From the NCBI RefSeq assembly GCF_001545155.1, contig NZ_CP014226.1:2611266-2675265 (forward strand): a DNA stretch of 64,000 bases, given 5' to 3'. This DNA is from Halomonas chromatireducens (GTDB taxonomy: Bacteria; Pseudomonadota; Gammaproteobacteria; Pseudomonadales; Halomonadaceae). Shown piece after piece: positions 10,209 through 20,302 of this stretch. The notes below the pieces were generated by a model. That model was given only the letters and a program-made list of their open reading frames with translations. It did no database searches and was not told the origin of the DNA. Position numbers and translations under genes: made by a program. The stretch's first letter is position 1, and the number at the start of each line of letters is the position of its first letter.

Positions 10209-11465
10209 ATGCATCCACCGCAGCAAGCCGATGTCGCTATCATTGGCGCAGGCATTGTCGGCCTGGCAACTGCCTGGGCGCTCCTCGATCAGGGACGTGA
10301 AGTGGTACTGATCGATCCGGGTTCTCCCGGTGGCGAGGCCTCTTCCGGCAATGCCGCCACACTGGCCAACTATGCGGTTGAGCCGCTTGCGCGGCCTTCA
10401 TTACTGCCCTCTCTGCCCTCTCTGCTTTTCTCGCCGGACTCCCCGTTTCACCTGCGCTGGCGACACCTGCTTCGCCTGACACCATGGCTGCTGCGCTTCG
10501 TTGGGGCCGCCAGGCGCTCCCAGGCCGAGCATGCCAGCCGTGTGCTGTGTCATCTCCTTGCGCCTTCACGTCATGACTGGCTGGCCCTGCATGCATCGAT
10601 TCAGTCCGACGACAGCGTGGCAGCCGCTATGCATCAACGAGGCGCCCTATATTTCTTCCGCCAATCCCGCAACTGGAAGGCGGCCCGCAGCGACTTCGAG
10701 CAACGCCAGCGGCTGGGCGTGGCCCAGGCGTACCTGGATGCGCAGGAAGTCGCCTCACTGGAACCCGCCCTGGAGGGCGTTGCCAAGGGTGCCATCCTGT
10801 TTCCCGATGCCTGCCACCTTGGTGATCCCTCGCAGTTGGCCGCTTGCCTGGCAAGGAAGCTCGAGCGCCGTGGCGCCACTTTCATCCCGGCGCGAGCAGC
10901 CTCACTCAAGCGTCACGCTCGCGGGGCCTGCATCCACACCGATGCCGGCAGCTGGCTTGCCGAACAGGTCGTCGTCGCAGCCGGTGCCTGGTCGCAGCCA
11001 TTGGCCAGGTCGGCCGGCAACCGCATCCCATTGGAGGTCGAGCGGGGCTATCATCTGGAATTTTCCGGCGCCGAGGCCCTGCTCAGACGCCCCTGCTGCC
11101 CTGCCGAGAACGCGTTCTACATGACACCGCTGGCAGGAAGATTGCGTATCGCCGGTACCGTGGAGCTTGGCCACCCGGCCGATCCCGCCAATCCCGCCCG
11201 CCTCGCCTACTTGCGCCGGCACGCTGAAGCCATGTTTGGCCCCCTTGGGCCGGCTAGCCACGAATGGCTGGGGCTTCGCCCCTCGCTTCCCGACTCCCTG
11301 CCGGTAATCGGCCCTGCCGCGATGCCGAACGTCACCTATGCCTTCGGCCATGGTCACCTGGGGCTAACCCTCGCCCCTACTACGGGTCGCCTGGTTGCAG
11401 CCAGCCTGGCCGGCAAGGCGCCCGACTGGCTGCGCCACTGCCATGCCAGCCGCTTTGGGCGCTAA
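10209..11465 (+). CDS. FAD-dependent amino-acid oxidoreductase, DadA type
   Basis: 418 residues from ATG 10209, which has AGGAG 6 bases upstream; the longer frame from 10152 lacks a site. The N-terminal dinucleotide fold VAIIGAGIVGLATAWAL binds FAD, and a second FAD contact, YAFGHGHLGLTL, is near the C-terminus. The family (DAO/GlyA-type) oxidatively deaminates D-amino acids or secondary amines. It is divergent from the polyamine-type importer, so it may act on an imported amine or amino acid; that link is inferred from position only. Confidence 0.85.
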   Translation: MHPPQQADVAIIGAGIVGLATAWALLDQGREVVLIDPGSPGGEASSGNAATLANYAVEPLARPSLLPSLPSLLFSPDSPFHLRWRHLLRLTPWLLRFVGAARRSQAEHASRVLCHLLAPSRHDWLALHASIQSDDSVAAAMHQRGALYFFRQSRNWKAARSDFEQRQRLGVAQAYLDAQEVASLEPALEGVAKGAILFPDACHLGDPSQLAACLARKLERRGATFIPARAASLKRHARGACIHTDAGSWLAEQVVVAAGAWSQPLARSAGNRIPLEVERGYHLEFSGAEALLRRPCCPAENAFYMTPLAGRLRIAGTVELGHPADPANPARLAYLRRHAEAMFGPLGPASHEWLGLRPSLPDSLPVIGPAAMPNVTYAFGHGHLGLTLAPTTGRLVAASLAGKAPDWLRHCHASRFGR

Positions 11466-11681
11466 TCACCCGACCGACAGTGGCGAACAAGCGTTTCCAC
11501 TGATTCGATAAACATGTCCCCGGGCTGTACAATAATTGTTCACGGTTACCATCAGGGCCTGGGGGCTCGACAACAGCTCTTTGTAACAGGACTGGAATCG
11601 TGGGCCAAAGCCACCACACTCTAACGTGCAATCAGCCGCATCGAGACCCTCTCGATCATCCGGAGCATCAGGAGAACCGGC

Positions 11682-12107
11682 ATGTACAACAAGATCATGG
11701 TGCCAATCGACTTGGCGCACCTCGAGGTGCTGGAGCCTTCCTTGGCAGCCGTCGCCGACCTGGCTCGTCACTACGACGCCGAAGTCTGTTACGTCGGCGT
11801 CACCGGCAATGCACCGGGTAGCGTGGCCAGGACACCCGAAGAATTCACTCGCAAGCTGGAAGCTTTCGCCCAGGAGCGAGCCAAGGTACATGGCCAACCG
11901 GTCAGCACCCACACCATCATCAGTCCCGACCCGATCGCCGACCTGGATGATGACTTGATTCAGGCCATCGAGGATGTCGGGGCCGACCTGGTGGTCATGC
12001 CTACCCACCCACCCAAGCACTTGGACGTCATCATGCCGTCCCATGGGGGCAAGGTGGCCATCCATACCAAGGCATCGGTTTTTCTGATCAGGCCGAAGAA
12101 TACCTGA
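11682..12107 (+). CDS. universal stress protein UspA family
   Basis: 141 residues, the normal length for a single Usp domain. N-terminus MYNKIMVPIDLA and the nucleotide-loop-like end SHGGKVAIHTKASVFLI match the family. CAGGAG precedes the ATG. It lies 53 bases upstream of a BCCT osmolyte transporter; in Halomonas elongata a Usp protein (TeaD) regulates an osmolyte transporter, so a similar regulatory role is plausible here, though the transporter type differs. Confidence 0.9.
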   Translation: MYNKIMVPIDLAHLEVLEPSLAAVADLARHYDAEVCYVGVTGNAPGSVARTPEEFTRKLEAFAQERAKVHGQPVSTHTIISPDPIADLDDDLIQAIEDVGADLVVMPTHPPKHLDVIMPSHGGKVAIHTKASVFLIRPKNT

Positions 12108-12160
12108 CGTTTACCATGCCGCCATAAACCCGACGACACCAACTGCAAGGGAGACGTCTC

Positions 12161-13813
12161 GTGGCCAACCCACACAAAGACGAAAACGACAAGGATCCGA
12201 ACAGCGGTTCCGAAGGCATTCCGGCCCCGGAGGGACCAGCGAACCTTATCGATACCGATTACGTCATCGGACAGGACAACATTACCGCCTCGCCGATGGG
12301 CGTTAACCTGGACCTGCACGGCAAGGTCTTCGTGTTCTCGTCGATCGTGGTGCTGTTCTTCGTGATCATCACCCTGGCACTGCAGGATCAGGTCGCGCCA
12401 CTCTTCTCTGCCACCTTTAGCTTCCTGACCAGCAACATGGCCTGGTTCTTCCTCCTGGCCGCCAATATCTTCGTTCTTCTCGCGATCATCTTGATCTTCA
12501 CACCCCTGGCGAAGGTGCGCATCGGCGGTCAGGACGCCAAACCGGACTTCAGCTATATCGGCTGGTTCGCGATGCTGTTCGCCGCCGGCATGGGCATTGG
12601 CCTGATGTATTTCGGCGTCTCCGAGCCCATGGACCACTACCAAGCCGCCTTGGGAGGGATTGCTACCGAGAACGGCGTGCGGACGGACTGGGCCCCACTT
12701 GGCGGCGCCGAGGGTAACGAACAAGCGGCGATTGCGCTGGGCATGGCCGCGACGATTTTCCACTGGGGTCTACACCCTTGGGGTATCTACGCCATCGTGG
12801 CGCTGGCGTTGGCGATCTTCTCGTTCAACAAGGGGCTGCCACTGACCATGCGCTCGATCTTCTACCCGATCCTGGGGGAGCGCGTATGGGGCTGGCCGGG
12901 CCATGTGATCGATATCCTGGCGGTATTCGCCACCCTTTTCGGCCTCGCGACCTCCCTCGGTTTCGGCGCCCAACAGGCCACCAACGGACTCAACGAACTG
13001 TTCAGTATTCCCGACAACAACGTCACCATGGTGTTGCTGGTCGTGAGCATCACCATCGTGGCCATGGGTTCGATCTTCCTGGGGGTCGACAAGGGTGTGC
13101 GGCGCCTCTCTCAGATCAATATGGGTCTGGCGTTCCTGCTGCTCGCCTTCGTGATCATCGTCGGCCCGACGCTGATGATTGCCACCGGCTTCTTTCAGAA
13201 CCTGATGGGCTACATCGTCAACCTGCCGGCGCTTTCCAATCCATTCGGCCGTGAAGATGCCAACTTCAGCCAGGGCTGGACCGCCTTCTACTGGGCCTGG
13301 TGGATCTCCTGGTCACCGTTCGTCGGCATGTTCATCGCTCGGGTTTCCCGCGGGCGCACCGTGCGCGAATTCCTGATCGCCGTGCTGCTGGTACCGTCCA
13401 CGGTATCCGTTCTGTGGATGACCTCCTTCGGCAGCGCCGGCATCGAACAACTGCTCGCCGGTACCTTCGAGGGCGAGGCGGATGCGCTCTTCGTGATGCT
13501 GGCCGGCTTGCCGCTGACCGAAATCACCTCCTTCATTGCCATCACCTTGGTGATCGTGTTCTTTATCACGTCGTCGGACTCCGGCTCGCTGGTGATCGAT
13601 TCCATCACCGCCGGGGGCAAGGTCGACGCACCCAAGCCCCAGCGCCTCTTCTGGGCGATGATCGAGGGCGCCATCGCCATTGCCCTGCTGCTGGGTGGCG
13701 GCCTGGCGGCCCTTCAAGCCGCGGTGATTTCCACCGGCTTGCCCTTCACGCTGGTACTTCTGGTCGCCTGCTATGCCATCATCAAGGGTCTGATGAGCGA
13801 GCCCCGAGGCTGA
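12161..13813 (+). CDS. BCCT-family betaine/choline/carnitine transporter
   Basis: 550 residues with a GTG start (AGGGAG 7 bases upstream). After an acidic 40-residue cytoplasmic N-tail come twelve predicted membrane helices. The family motif WTAFYWAWWISWSPF is near 370, and the glycine-rich AAGMGIGLMYFGVSEP lies in the unwound helix that coordinates Na+ and substrate. Such proteins import glycine betaine or related osmolytes with sodium. The short C-tail lacks a long osmosensing extension. Cotranscribed with the Usp gene upstream and ended by the hairpin at 13914. Confidence 0.95.
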   Translation: MANPHKDENDKDPNSGSEGIPAPEGPANLIDTDYVIGQDNITASPMGVNLDLHGKVFVFSSIVVLFFVIITLALQDQVAPLFSATFSFLTSNMAWFFLLAANIFVLLAIILIFTPLAKVRIGGQDAKPDFSYIGWFAMLFAAGMGIGLMYFGVSEPMDHYQAALGGIATENGVRTDWAPLGGAEGNEQAAIALGMAATIFHWGLHPWGIYAIVALALAIFSFNKGLPLTMRSIFYPILGERVWGWPGHVIDILAVFATLFGLATSLGFGAQQATNGLNELFSIPDNNVTMVLLVVSITIVAMGSIFLGVDKGVRRLSQINMGLAFLLLAFVIIVGPTLMIATGFFQNLMGYIVNLPALSNPFGREDANFSQGWTAFYWAWWISWSPFVGMFIARVSRGRTVREFLIAVLLVPSTVSVLWMTSFGSAGIEQLLAGTFEGEADALFVMLAGLPLTEITSFIAITLVIVFFITSSDSGSLVIDSITAGGKVDAPKPQRLFWAMIEGAIAIALLLGGGLAALQAAVISTGLPFTLVLLVACYAIIKGLMSEPRG

Positions 13814-13913
13814 GCAAAACACTGTTCTTCAGTGCCAAGGTTACAGAAACCAACCTGCAGTACGAAGCAGGAAGTAAGCAGCAGGAAAGTTGAAGATTAG
13901 ATGACGAGCCAAC

Positions 13914-13935
13914 AAGGCGGCCCTAGGGCCGCCTT
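13914..13935. terminator. hairpin terminator after BCCT gene
   Basis: Inverted repeat AAGGCGGCCC/GGGCCGCCTT around TA, 100 bases past the BCCT stop. No gene is seen in the rest of the 13,814-14,162 gap. Confidence 0.7.
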
Positions 13936-14162
13936 CAGCGTGCCACCTCCCCGCCCGGCATCCCTCAAGGCGCAGGACCCTGATATGATGGCCCCCCATA
14001 GGCGGACCCGAGCGATTCCCTACGATGCATGCTGCTGCACAAGAGGAGTGATCCGTCAGGCTCAGCGCAATAAGGCCTTAGGCCACTGGTAACCCGTGAA
14101 CGTATCGGGCATATTTCAGTAAGCCCGCACTACAATTACGATAAAGGAGCCGTTCTACGCCC

Positions 14163-15947
14163 ATGATGGCACCCGAAGACGCCTTCCGTCTGCTCGCCGA
14201 TGGCTTGGGCAAAGCCGGCACTCCACAGGCATTCGACCACCTGGTCGAACGCATAGCGTCGATTTTCGATGGGGATCATGTCCTGATCGGCAAGGTGATG
14301 TCCGATGGCAAGACCATCCTCACCGTTGCCTTCTGGTCGCAGGGAAGCTTACAGCCGGCTGCAACCTACGAACTGGCCGGCACCCCATGCGAACATGTGT
14401 TGAACGACGAGATCTGCCAGTTCCCCGATAGCCTCCATGAACATTTTCCCGATGATGAGATGCTTCGGGAACTCGGTGCGGAAGGCTATGTGGGCGTCCC
14501 TCTCCGGGCGCCGAATGGGCAGTTGCTCGGCCTGCTGGCGCTGATGAGCAATCGTCCGTTATCGCTGGCCGCCTATGCACCGGAAGTGCTGCGCATCGCT
14601 GCCACCCAGGCTGGCGCCGAGATGGCGCGCCGCATAGCGGAGGAGACCCGGCGCAGCAGCGACCGGCACATCGAACAGTTGATCTACTGGGATAGCGTAA
14701 CGGGTTTGCCCAACCGCCGGCACTTCATGGAGCGGCTTCAAGAGGCGTGTGATCAGGCCCAGCTTCAAGGCAAGTGCCTGGGGCTGCTCTATCTCGACCT
14801 TCAGCGCTTTCGCCAGATCAACGATACCCAGGGCCACGAACGAGGCGACCTGCTGCTGGCCGAGATAGCCGGACGTTTCGGAGCCCAGGCCGAGTCCGGT
14901 GAATTCGTCGCTCGCCTGGGGGGCGACGAATTTATGGTATTACTGACCAATACGCGTCCCGCTGCCATGGCACATGCGATTGAACGTTACCGTAATAGCC
15001 TCTCACCACCGATCCAGATCGCCGACCGCAGCTTCTCGATCTCGGCCAGTGTCGGCGCGGCACTTTTCCCGCGGGATGCCAATAATGCCCAGTCACTGTT
15101 TCAGCACGCCAGTATCGCGCTCAATCATGCCAAGCGGGACGACAGCCGGACTCGCTTTTTCAATACCAACATGGCCGATGAGCTGCATCAGCGTGAGTTC
15201 TTGCAGCTACGCTTCATCGAGGCCCTGAACCAGGGCCGCCTCACACTGCATTATCAGCCCCAGTTCTGCCTCAAGAGTGGCAAGTTGAGCGGGGCCGAAG
15301 CCCTGTGCCGCTGGTACGACGACATCCTCGGGCATGTCAGCCCCGGGACATTCATCCCCCTGGCTGAGGAGCAGGGTCTGATCCGGCAACTGGGCGATTG
15401 GGTGCTGGACGAGGCGTGCAATCAACTGCATGCCTGGGATGCCCTGGACAAGCCTTTTCCCGGGCGATTGTGCGTCAATGTCTCGGCGCAGCAGATGGAT
15501 GACCCACGCCTGGCCGAGCATGTTCAGCGCCTCGCAACCCGCGTAGCTCCCGGGCGTCTAGGCCTCGAGCTCACCGAAAGCGGGCTGATGCGCAACCCCG
15601 AGCAGACCGTGCGCATCACTCGCGCCCTGCATGACGCAGGCTTCGGCCTTGCCATCGACGACTTCGGTACCGGCTATTCATCGCTGACCTATCTCAAGCG
15701 CTTTGCCGCCGATACGCTGAAGATCGACATGTCATTCGTACAGGACATGCTCAAGAGCAGCCACGATCACGCCATCGTTGCCACCATCATTGCCATGGCT
15801 GAAACCCTTGGGATGCAGACCGTGGCCGAGGGCGTCGAAGAAGCGGAGCAGGCCGAGGCACTGCGCGAGCTCGGCTGCACTGGCGTTCAGGGCTTCTATT
15901 ACGGCAGGCCGGTGGACGGCAAGACCTTTGCCGATCTCTGGCTCTAG
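14163..15947 (+). CDS. GAF-GGDEF-EAL cyclic-di-GMP protein
   Basis: 594 residues. An N-terminal GAF sensor (about 10-155) is followed by a diguanylate cyclase domain with the intact motif RLGGDEF and a phosphodiesterase domain with intact EALCRW, plus the later EAL signatures ELTESGL, DDFGTGYSSL and LKIDMSFV. No RxxD inhibitory site is seen before GGDEF. Both activities may be retained, with the GAF domain choosing between them. AGGAG lies about 12 bases before the ATG, so initiation at the second ATG (14166) is equally possible. It stands alone between divergent neighbours. Confidence 0.93.
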   Translation: MMAPEDAFRLLADGLGKAGTPQAFDHLVERIASIFDGDHVLIGKVMSDGKTILTVAFWSQGSLQPAATYELAGTPCEHVLNDEICQFPDSLHEHFPDDEMLRELGAEGYVGVPLRAPNGQLLGLLALMSNRPLSLAAYAPEVLRIAATQAGAEMARRIAEETRRSSDRHIEQLIYWDSVTGLPNRRHFMERLQEACDQAQLQGKCLGLLYLDLQRFRQINDTQGHERGDLLLAEIAGRFGAQAESGEFVARLGGDEFMVLLTNTRPAAMAHAIERYRNSLSPPIQIADRSFSISASVGAALFPRDANNAQSLFQHASIALNHAKRDDSRTRFFNTNMADELHQREFLQLRFIEALNQGRLTLHYQPQFCLKSGKLSGAEALCRWYDDILGHVSPGTFIPLAEEQGLIRQLGDWVLDEACNQLHAWDALDKPFPGRLCVNVSAQQMDDPRLAEHVQRLATRVAPGRLGLELTESGLMRNPEQTVRITRALHDAGFGLAIDDFGTGYSSLTYLKRFAADTLKIDMSFVQDMLKSSHDHAIVATIIAMAETLGMQTVAEGVEEAEQAEALRELGCTGVQGFYYGRPVDGKTFADLWL

Positions 15948-15972
15948 CCCGCTCGAGTCGGAAGCGAACCGG

Positions 15973-16698
15973 CTAGCTCCACAGCTCACCAACCGGCACC
16001 TGGGGCCAGTAGTGGGTGGCGATCTGGGCCTGGAACAACTCGGCGGTGGCCAGGGCATCGAGCAGCGCATGATGACCCTGATACGACGGGAGACCATAGC
16101 GGGCCCGACTATCGCCCAACCGTATGGATACGGGAGGACGGCGCATCCAGCGCCGAAAGCGTGCCCACAGCGAGAGCCGGTGTCGTCGCGCTTCCAGGGA
16201 CATGGTATCGATAACGGGAAAGCGAAGCCCCTCACCCAGCCGTGACCTGGCTGCCTCATCCAGAAACGGCCGCTCGATATGGCGGAAATGTACCACCGCG
16301 AGGCGACCGGCCATGGCTTCGAGCAGCTCAGGCAGTACCGCTGCGAGATCGGGCGCCTCGGCGATTTCCGAATGAGTGATGCGATGGAAGGTAACCGACT
16401 CGCTGGACAGGGGACGGGTAGGCCGCACCACCCAATAGCGGCGCTCGGCCCAGTGAATGCGTCCGAGGGTGAAAGGCACCAGGCCAATGCTGACAATATC
16501 ATGGCGGCGCGCATCAAGCCCGGTGGTCTCCAGGTCCAGCGCCACTAGCGGCGCCTCGCCGATGGGCGTTTCCGGGGCCGGGCAACCGGCGGCGAAGTAG
16601 CGTGCCAGATCTGGCTGAGCGGCCTCGCCGGTACGTGCGGCAAGGAACTCCGGCCAGCCAGGGGGGGGGCGCTGCAGAGACAGGCGATGAGAGAGCAT
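15973..16698 (-). CDS. DnaQ-like 3'-5' exonuclease
   Basis: 241 residues. ExoI motif ALDLETTGLD, ExoII HFRHIERPFLD and ExoIII GHHALLDALATAEL carry the four acidic residues and the His of the DEDDh exonuclease family. About 50 residues precede ExoI. The gene starts 3 bases after the stop of the cNMP/CBS/DUF294 gene, so the two are coupled; this pair is a common arrangement in gammaproteobacteria, but the shared role is not established. It is not the replicative epsilon subunit by context. Confidence 0.9.
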   Translation of the reverse strand: MLSHRLSLQRPPPGWPEFLAARTGEAAQPDLARYFAAGCPAPETPIGEAPLVALDLETTGLDARRHDIVSIGLVPFTLGRIHWAERRYWVVRPTRPLSSESVTFHRITHSEIAEAPDLAAVLPELLEAMAGRLAVVHFRHIERPFLDEAARSRLGEGLRFPVIDTMSLEARRHRLSLWARFRRWMRRPPVSIRLGDSRARYGLPSYQGHHALLDALATAELFQAQIATHYWPQVPVGELWS

Positions 16699-16701
16699 GG
16701 C

Positions 16702-18615
16702 CTAGCGAGACCGGCCGCTGCGGGCAGGCATCGGATAACGATACTTCAGGAACTTCTGTGCATTGCTCAGTACCTGAAAGGCATCCTTGAGGTTGTGCCG
16801 TTCGCTATCCTCGACGTTCTCCGGTTCGATATTGTTGTCGGGCATTCGGTCCTGCTGAATGTCGATGACCTGATGGCGTATTCGCGCCATGGCAATGAGC
16901 TCCAGTGCATATCGCAGCTTCTCGCCAGCCCCCGGTGCCAGCAGCTGGGTGTTGCCGATGGCGTCAAGCCGCTCAAAGCTGTTCTGCGCCTGAGTACCGC
17001 AGGCCAGCGCATGCAACCGAATCAGGTCTACCATGGGTGCCGTTCCGCGTCGCTTTAGGTTGATGGAGTTGTTGTGCTTGCCATCCTTTTCCATCACGAA
17101 GGTGCGGAAAAAACCCAGTGGCGGCGTGCGGTTCAAGGCATTTCGTGCCATGGCCGCCAGGAATAACCGGCTGCCAGGCGCTTTCTCCGCTATCAGGTCC
17201 TGAAGCTGCTCGACATACGCCTCTTCACCGTAACTGCTGTCCAGGTCGAAGAAGATCGAGCTGTGCAGCAGCCGTTCCGGGGTGGGATTGTCAATCCAGT
17301 CGCTGAAGTAGTGTTTCCATACCGATAAGGGCTGGCGCCACTTGGCATTGGTCGCCATTACCGCCCCCTTGCAGTAGGTATAGCCGCAGGCATTGAGACC
17401 ATCGCTGACACGCTCTGCCAAGGCCAGGAAGTAGGCATCGTGTCGTTTGGCATCGAAGTCGTCGGAGAGCACCAGGGCATGGTCCTGGTCGGTGACGATG
17501 GACTGCTCGTTGCGTGCCATGGAGCCGTTGACCATGAAGCAATAGGGAACCGGCGGCGGGCCCAGCTCCTCTTCGGCCAGCTCCAGCAAGCGACGGGTGA
17601 AGCTGCGACCGATGGTCGACAAGGCACTACCTACCATCTGCGAGTTGGCGCCCTCTTCCACCATGCGTACGAAGGCAGCACGCACGTCGGGGGCCAGCTT
17701 GGCCAAGCCCTCGGCGCTGGACTGGTTGAAGATATTACTGACAAGGTAAAGACTGCTATGGGTTTCGTAGCGGATGATGTCCGAGAGATGCACGATACCC
17801 ACCGGCCGGCGACGGTGCAGCACCGGCAGATGATGAATGTTGTTGCGCAACATGCTCAGCATCGCCTCATGCACCGATTCATCGGACTGGATGGTGATCA
17901 GTCGTTCGCCGAGCAGCTCGCCAACGGGAGTCTCGGGCGAAAGCCCCTCGGCCACAACCCGCGTGCGAAAGTCGCTGTCGGTCAGGATGCCACACACCCT
18001 CCAGGGCCGGTCTTCGCTATCGGTGAAGGTGAAGCGTGGATTGTCATCCGGTGAATCCAGCACCAGGGCCGCCGAAGCCTGGGCCTCGCCTATCTGGCGT
18101 GCCGCCTCCTGTACCGTCGTGCCAGCCTCGATCATGACGGGATAGCGCGTGAGCAGCTTCCGCACTCGGGTGATCATCATGTCGTTGGCTTGCTTGTGCT
18201 GTTCCACAGCCGCTTCCATGCGTGGTCGGCCAAGCTCCACGAAGTCGGCGAAATGCACGTCGGCCTCACAGAGCTTATGAAACAGCGGTTCGGGAATGAA
18301 ATAGATCAGGGTGTCTTCCAGTGCCCGCGCCGGGAAACGCACCCGATGATTTCGCAGCAGGCTGAAGTGGCCGAAGATGTCCCCCTCACCCAGGCGATTG
18401 TAGAGATCGCCGTTGCGACGATAGACCTCCACCGCACCGCTGCGGATATAGCACAGGTCATGCAATTCCTGATCGAGTACCAGGATATCGCTACCCGCCT
18501 TGAAATAGCTCACCTCCACCTGCCCTGCCAATGCGTCGAGCAGGTCGTCGGAGAGGCTCTCGAAGGGAGGAAAGCGGCTCATGTGCTGACGAATTTCCAG
18601 CAGCTCCACTTCCAT
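16702..18615 (-). CDS. cNMP-binding/CBS/DUF294 nucleotidyltransferase-like protein
   Basis: 637 residues. An N-terminal cyclic-nucleotide-binding fold (about 10-130), two CBS domains (about 155-285), then a DUF294 nucleotidyltransferase-like domain with GSMARNEQSIVTDQDHALVL (about 365-385), and the DUF294 C-terminal helical domain. The GSxxR and DxD-like residues suggest a catalytic nucleotidyl-transfer site, and the CBS pair may bind adenine nucleotides. Family members resemble GlnD's N-terminal half in layout. The precise substrate is unknown. Operon with the exonuclease. Confidence 0.9.
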   Translation of the reverse strand: MEVELLEIRQHMSRFPPFESLSDDLLDALAGQVEVSYFKAGSDILVLDQELHDLCYIRSGAVEVYRRNGDLYNRLGEGDIFGHFSLLRNHRVRFPARALEDTLIYFIPEPLFHKLCEADVHFADFVELGRPRMEAAVEQHKQANDMMITRVRKLLTRYPVMIEAGTTVQEAARQIGEAQASAALVLDSPDDNPRFTFTDSEDRPWRVCGILTDSDFRTRVVAEGLSPETPVGELLGERLITIQSDESVHEAMLSMLRNNIHHLPVLHRRRPVGIVHLSDIIRYETHSSLYLVSNIFNQSSAEGLAKLAPDVRAAFVRMVEEGANSQMVGSALSTIGRSFTRRLLELAEEELGPPPVPYCFMVNGSMARNEQSIVTDQDHALVLSDDFDAKRHDAYFLALAERVSDGLNACGYTYCKGAVMATNAKWRQPLSVWKHYFSDWIDNPTPERLLHSSIFFDLDSSYGEEAYVEQLQDLIAEKAPGSRLFLAAMARNALNRTPPLGFFRTFVMEKDGKHNNSINLKRRGTAPMVDLIRLHALACGTQAQNSFERLDAIGNTQLLAPGAGEKLRYALELIAMARIRHQVIDIQQDRMPDNNIEPENVEDSERHNLKDAFQVLSNAQKFLKYRYPMPARSGRSR

Positions 18616-18710
18616 GCGTCACCCCACTGTCAGCACACGATTGAATTGCAGCCCAGTGTGTAAGGGCACTGCCCAGCTGTAAAGCGTCTCATGCGAATCG
18701 CAAACAGCAG

Positions 18711-18734
18711 AAAGGCCACCCGAAGGTGGCCTTT
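18711..18734. terminator. hairpin terminator
   Basis: Perfect 10-bp stem AAAGGCCACC/GGTGGCCTTT with the tetraloop CGAA. On the minus strand it sits 30 bases after the DUF4168 gene and is followed by a T-rich stretch, so it most likely ends that transcript. Confidence 0.8.
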
Positions 18735-18764
18735 CGTCTTCACGCTACCGGTGGCGGCATCACA

Positions 18765-19160
18765 TCATGACTGCTCGGCCATCTGTTGCACGCGCTGCAT
18801 CAGCTCGGGATCTTGCTGAATGGCGTGACCAATAGCATTGAAGGTATCCACATCGAGACCGCTATCCTCGACCACTTCCACCATCTTGTCGTTGGCTTCC
18901 ATACGCACTTCCTGCTGAGTCTGCTCATCCTCAGCAGCGTGCAGGCGCTCGGTGTACTCCTGGGAGATTACAGCGATATCCTGAGACGCATCGGCGAACT
19001 GCTGCAGCTGGTCATCAGAGAAATCCTGGGCTGGGGCGGCGGCTTGCGGCTGCTGCGGATCGGTCGCCGGATCTTGCGCTGGGTCCTGGGCGTGTGCCTG
19101 AACGGCCATGAGGCCGGCGGTGAGCAGGGCGGCCGAGAACAGTGCAGTCATCCGTTGCAT
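18765..19160 (-). CDS. DUF4168 exported protein
   Basis: 131 residues. Signal peptide MQRMTALFSAALLTAGLMAV ending at AHA, then a Gln/Pro/Asp linker and a helical DUF4168-like domain (FSDDQLQQFADASQDIAVI ... GHAIQQDPELMQRVQQM). GGAGG lies 6 bases before the ATG. The family is periplasmic and of unknown function. Monocistronic between hairpins. Confidence 0.8.
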   Translation of the reverse strand: MQRMTALFSAALLTAGLMAVQAHAQDPAQDPATDPQQPQAAAPAQDFSDDQLQQFADASQDIAVISQEYTERLHAAEDEQTQQEVRMEANDKMVEVVEDSGLDVDTFNAIGHAIQQDPELMQRVQQMAEQS

Positions 19161-19368
19161 GAAATACCTCCAAACGTATTGCGTGGGTGTGTTGCGTTAC
19201 GTGGAATTGTGACTAGGCAGGGAACCTTGGGTTCAAAACTTTCATGTAACGGAGTGTAACACTTCTCATGGAAGAAATACTTACCCTGCTAGCTTCTCCC
19301 TGACACCGGGACACAGTATCGTCGCTACTGTCGCTGCTGCTTTATTCGAATAAGGATGCTGTCTGTCA

Positions 19369-20289
19369 ATGAGTACCCTCAACCACTCCCGGTTCGACAC
19401 CGTGCTACTGGCAGGCATGCCGGTACTGTTCGTCGCCCTCTGGAGTACCGGCTTCATCGGCGCCAAGTTCGGCCTGCCCCACGCCGAACCCTTCACCTTC
19501 CTCTTCGTGCGCTTCGTGCTGACCCTTATGCTGCTGGTGCCGCTGGTCAGGCTATTCAAGGGCGGCTGGCCACAGGGATTGCGACTATGGGGGCACATCG
19601 GCGTTTCCGGAATGTTGGTGCATGGCGCCTACCTTGGAGGCGTCTTCTATGGGATCTACCTGGGCATGCCAGCAGGTCTGGCCGCGCTGCTCGTGGGCCT
19701 GCAGCCACTGCTGACGGCCACCCTGGCCAGCCCCTTGCTTGGCGAAAGAATCACTGCAATACAGTGGATCGGGCTATTACTCGGGCTCGCTGGGATCGTG
19801 ATGGTGCTGGGCAGCAAACTCGACCCCGGGGCTGCCCTGTTTCAAGGCTTCGGCCTGGGCGCACTGGCCAGCATCCTGGCCGCACTGGCGGGGATTACCC
19901 TGGGCACCCTCTACCAGAAGCGCTTCTGCACCGGCATGCCCTTGCTCTCCGGCACCGTGGTGCAGTACCTGGCCGCAGGCTGCCTGCTCGGCCTCGGCGC
20001 CTTGCTGTTCGAGGAGCGCAGCATCGACTGGAGTCCCACCTTCGTGCTGACCATGGCCTGGCTGGTGCTGGTTCTCTCGATCAGTGCGATCCTGCTGTTG
20101 ATGGCGCTGATCCGTCGCGGCGAGGCCTCGCGGGTGGCAAGCCTGTTCTACCTGGTACCACCGGTCACGGCGCTGCAGGCCTGGTGGCTGTTCGATGAAC
20201 GACTGCCGCTGATAGGGCTGGTCGGCATGGTGGTTACCATCATCGGTGTCGTGCTGGCCGTCCGCTACAAGCCAGCAGGCCAGGCATAA
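19369..20289 (+). CDS. DMT-superfamily EamA permease
   Basis: 306 residues, ten predicted helices formed by two EamA repeats of five helices each. FVALWSTGFIGAKFGL at the N-terminus and the EPLLTATLASPLLGE-like helix boundary (QPLLTATLASPLLGERI) are typical. Members export amino acids or metabolites; the substrate cannot be assigned. No linked gene gives context. Confidence 0.88.
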   Translation: MSTLNHSRFDTVLLAGMPVLFVALWSTGFIGAKFGLPHAEPFTFLFVRFVLTLMLLVPLVRLFKGGWPQGLRLWGHIGVSGMLVHGAYLGGVFYGIYLGMPAGLAALLVGLQPLLTATLASPLLGERITAIQWIGLLLGLAGIVMVLGSKLDPGAALFQGFGLGALASILAALAGITLGTLYQKRFCTGMPLLSGTVVQYLAAGCLLGLGALLFEERSIDWSPTFVLTMAWLVLVLSISAILLLMALIRRGEASRVASLFYLVPPVTALQAWWLFDERLPLIGLVGMVVTIIGVVLAVRYKPAGQA

Positions 20290-20302
20290 CGCCATCATCG
20301 AC

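Noticed and set aside
13901..14092. 63-residue plus-strand frame after the BCCT gene
   Set aside because: It begins inside the terminator hairpin and has no conserved features.
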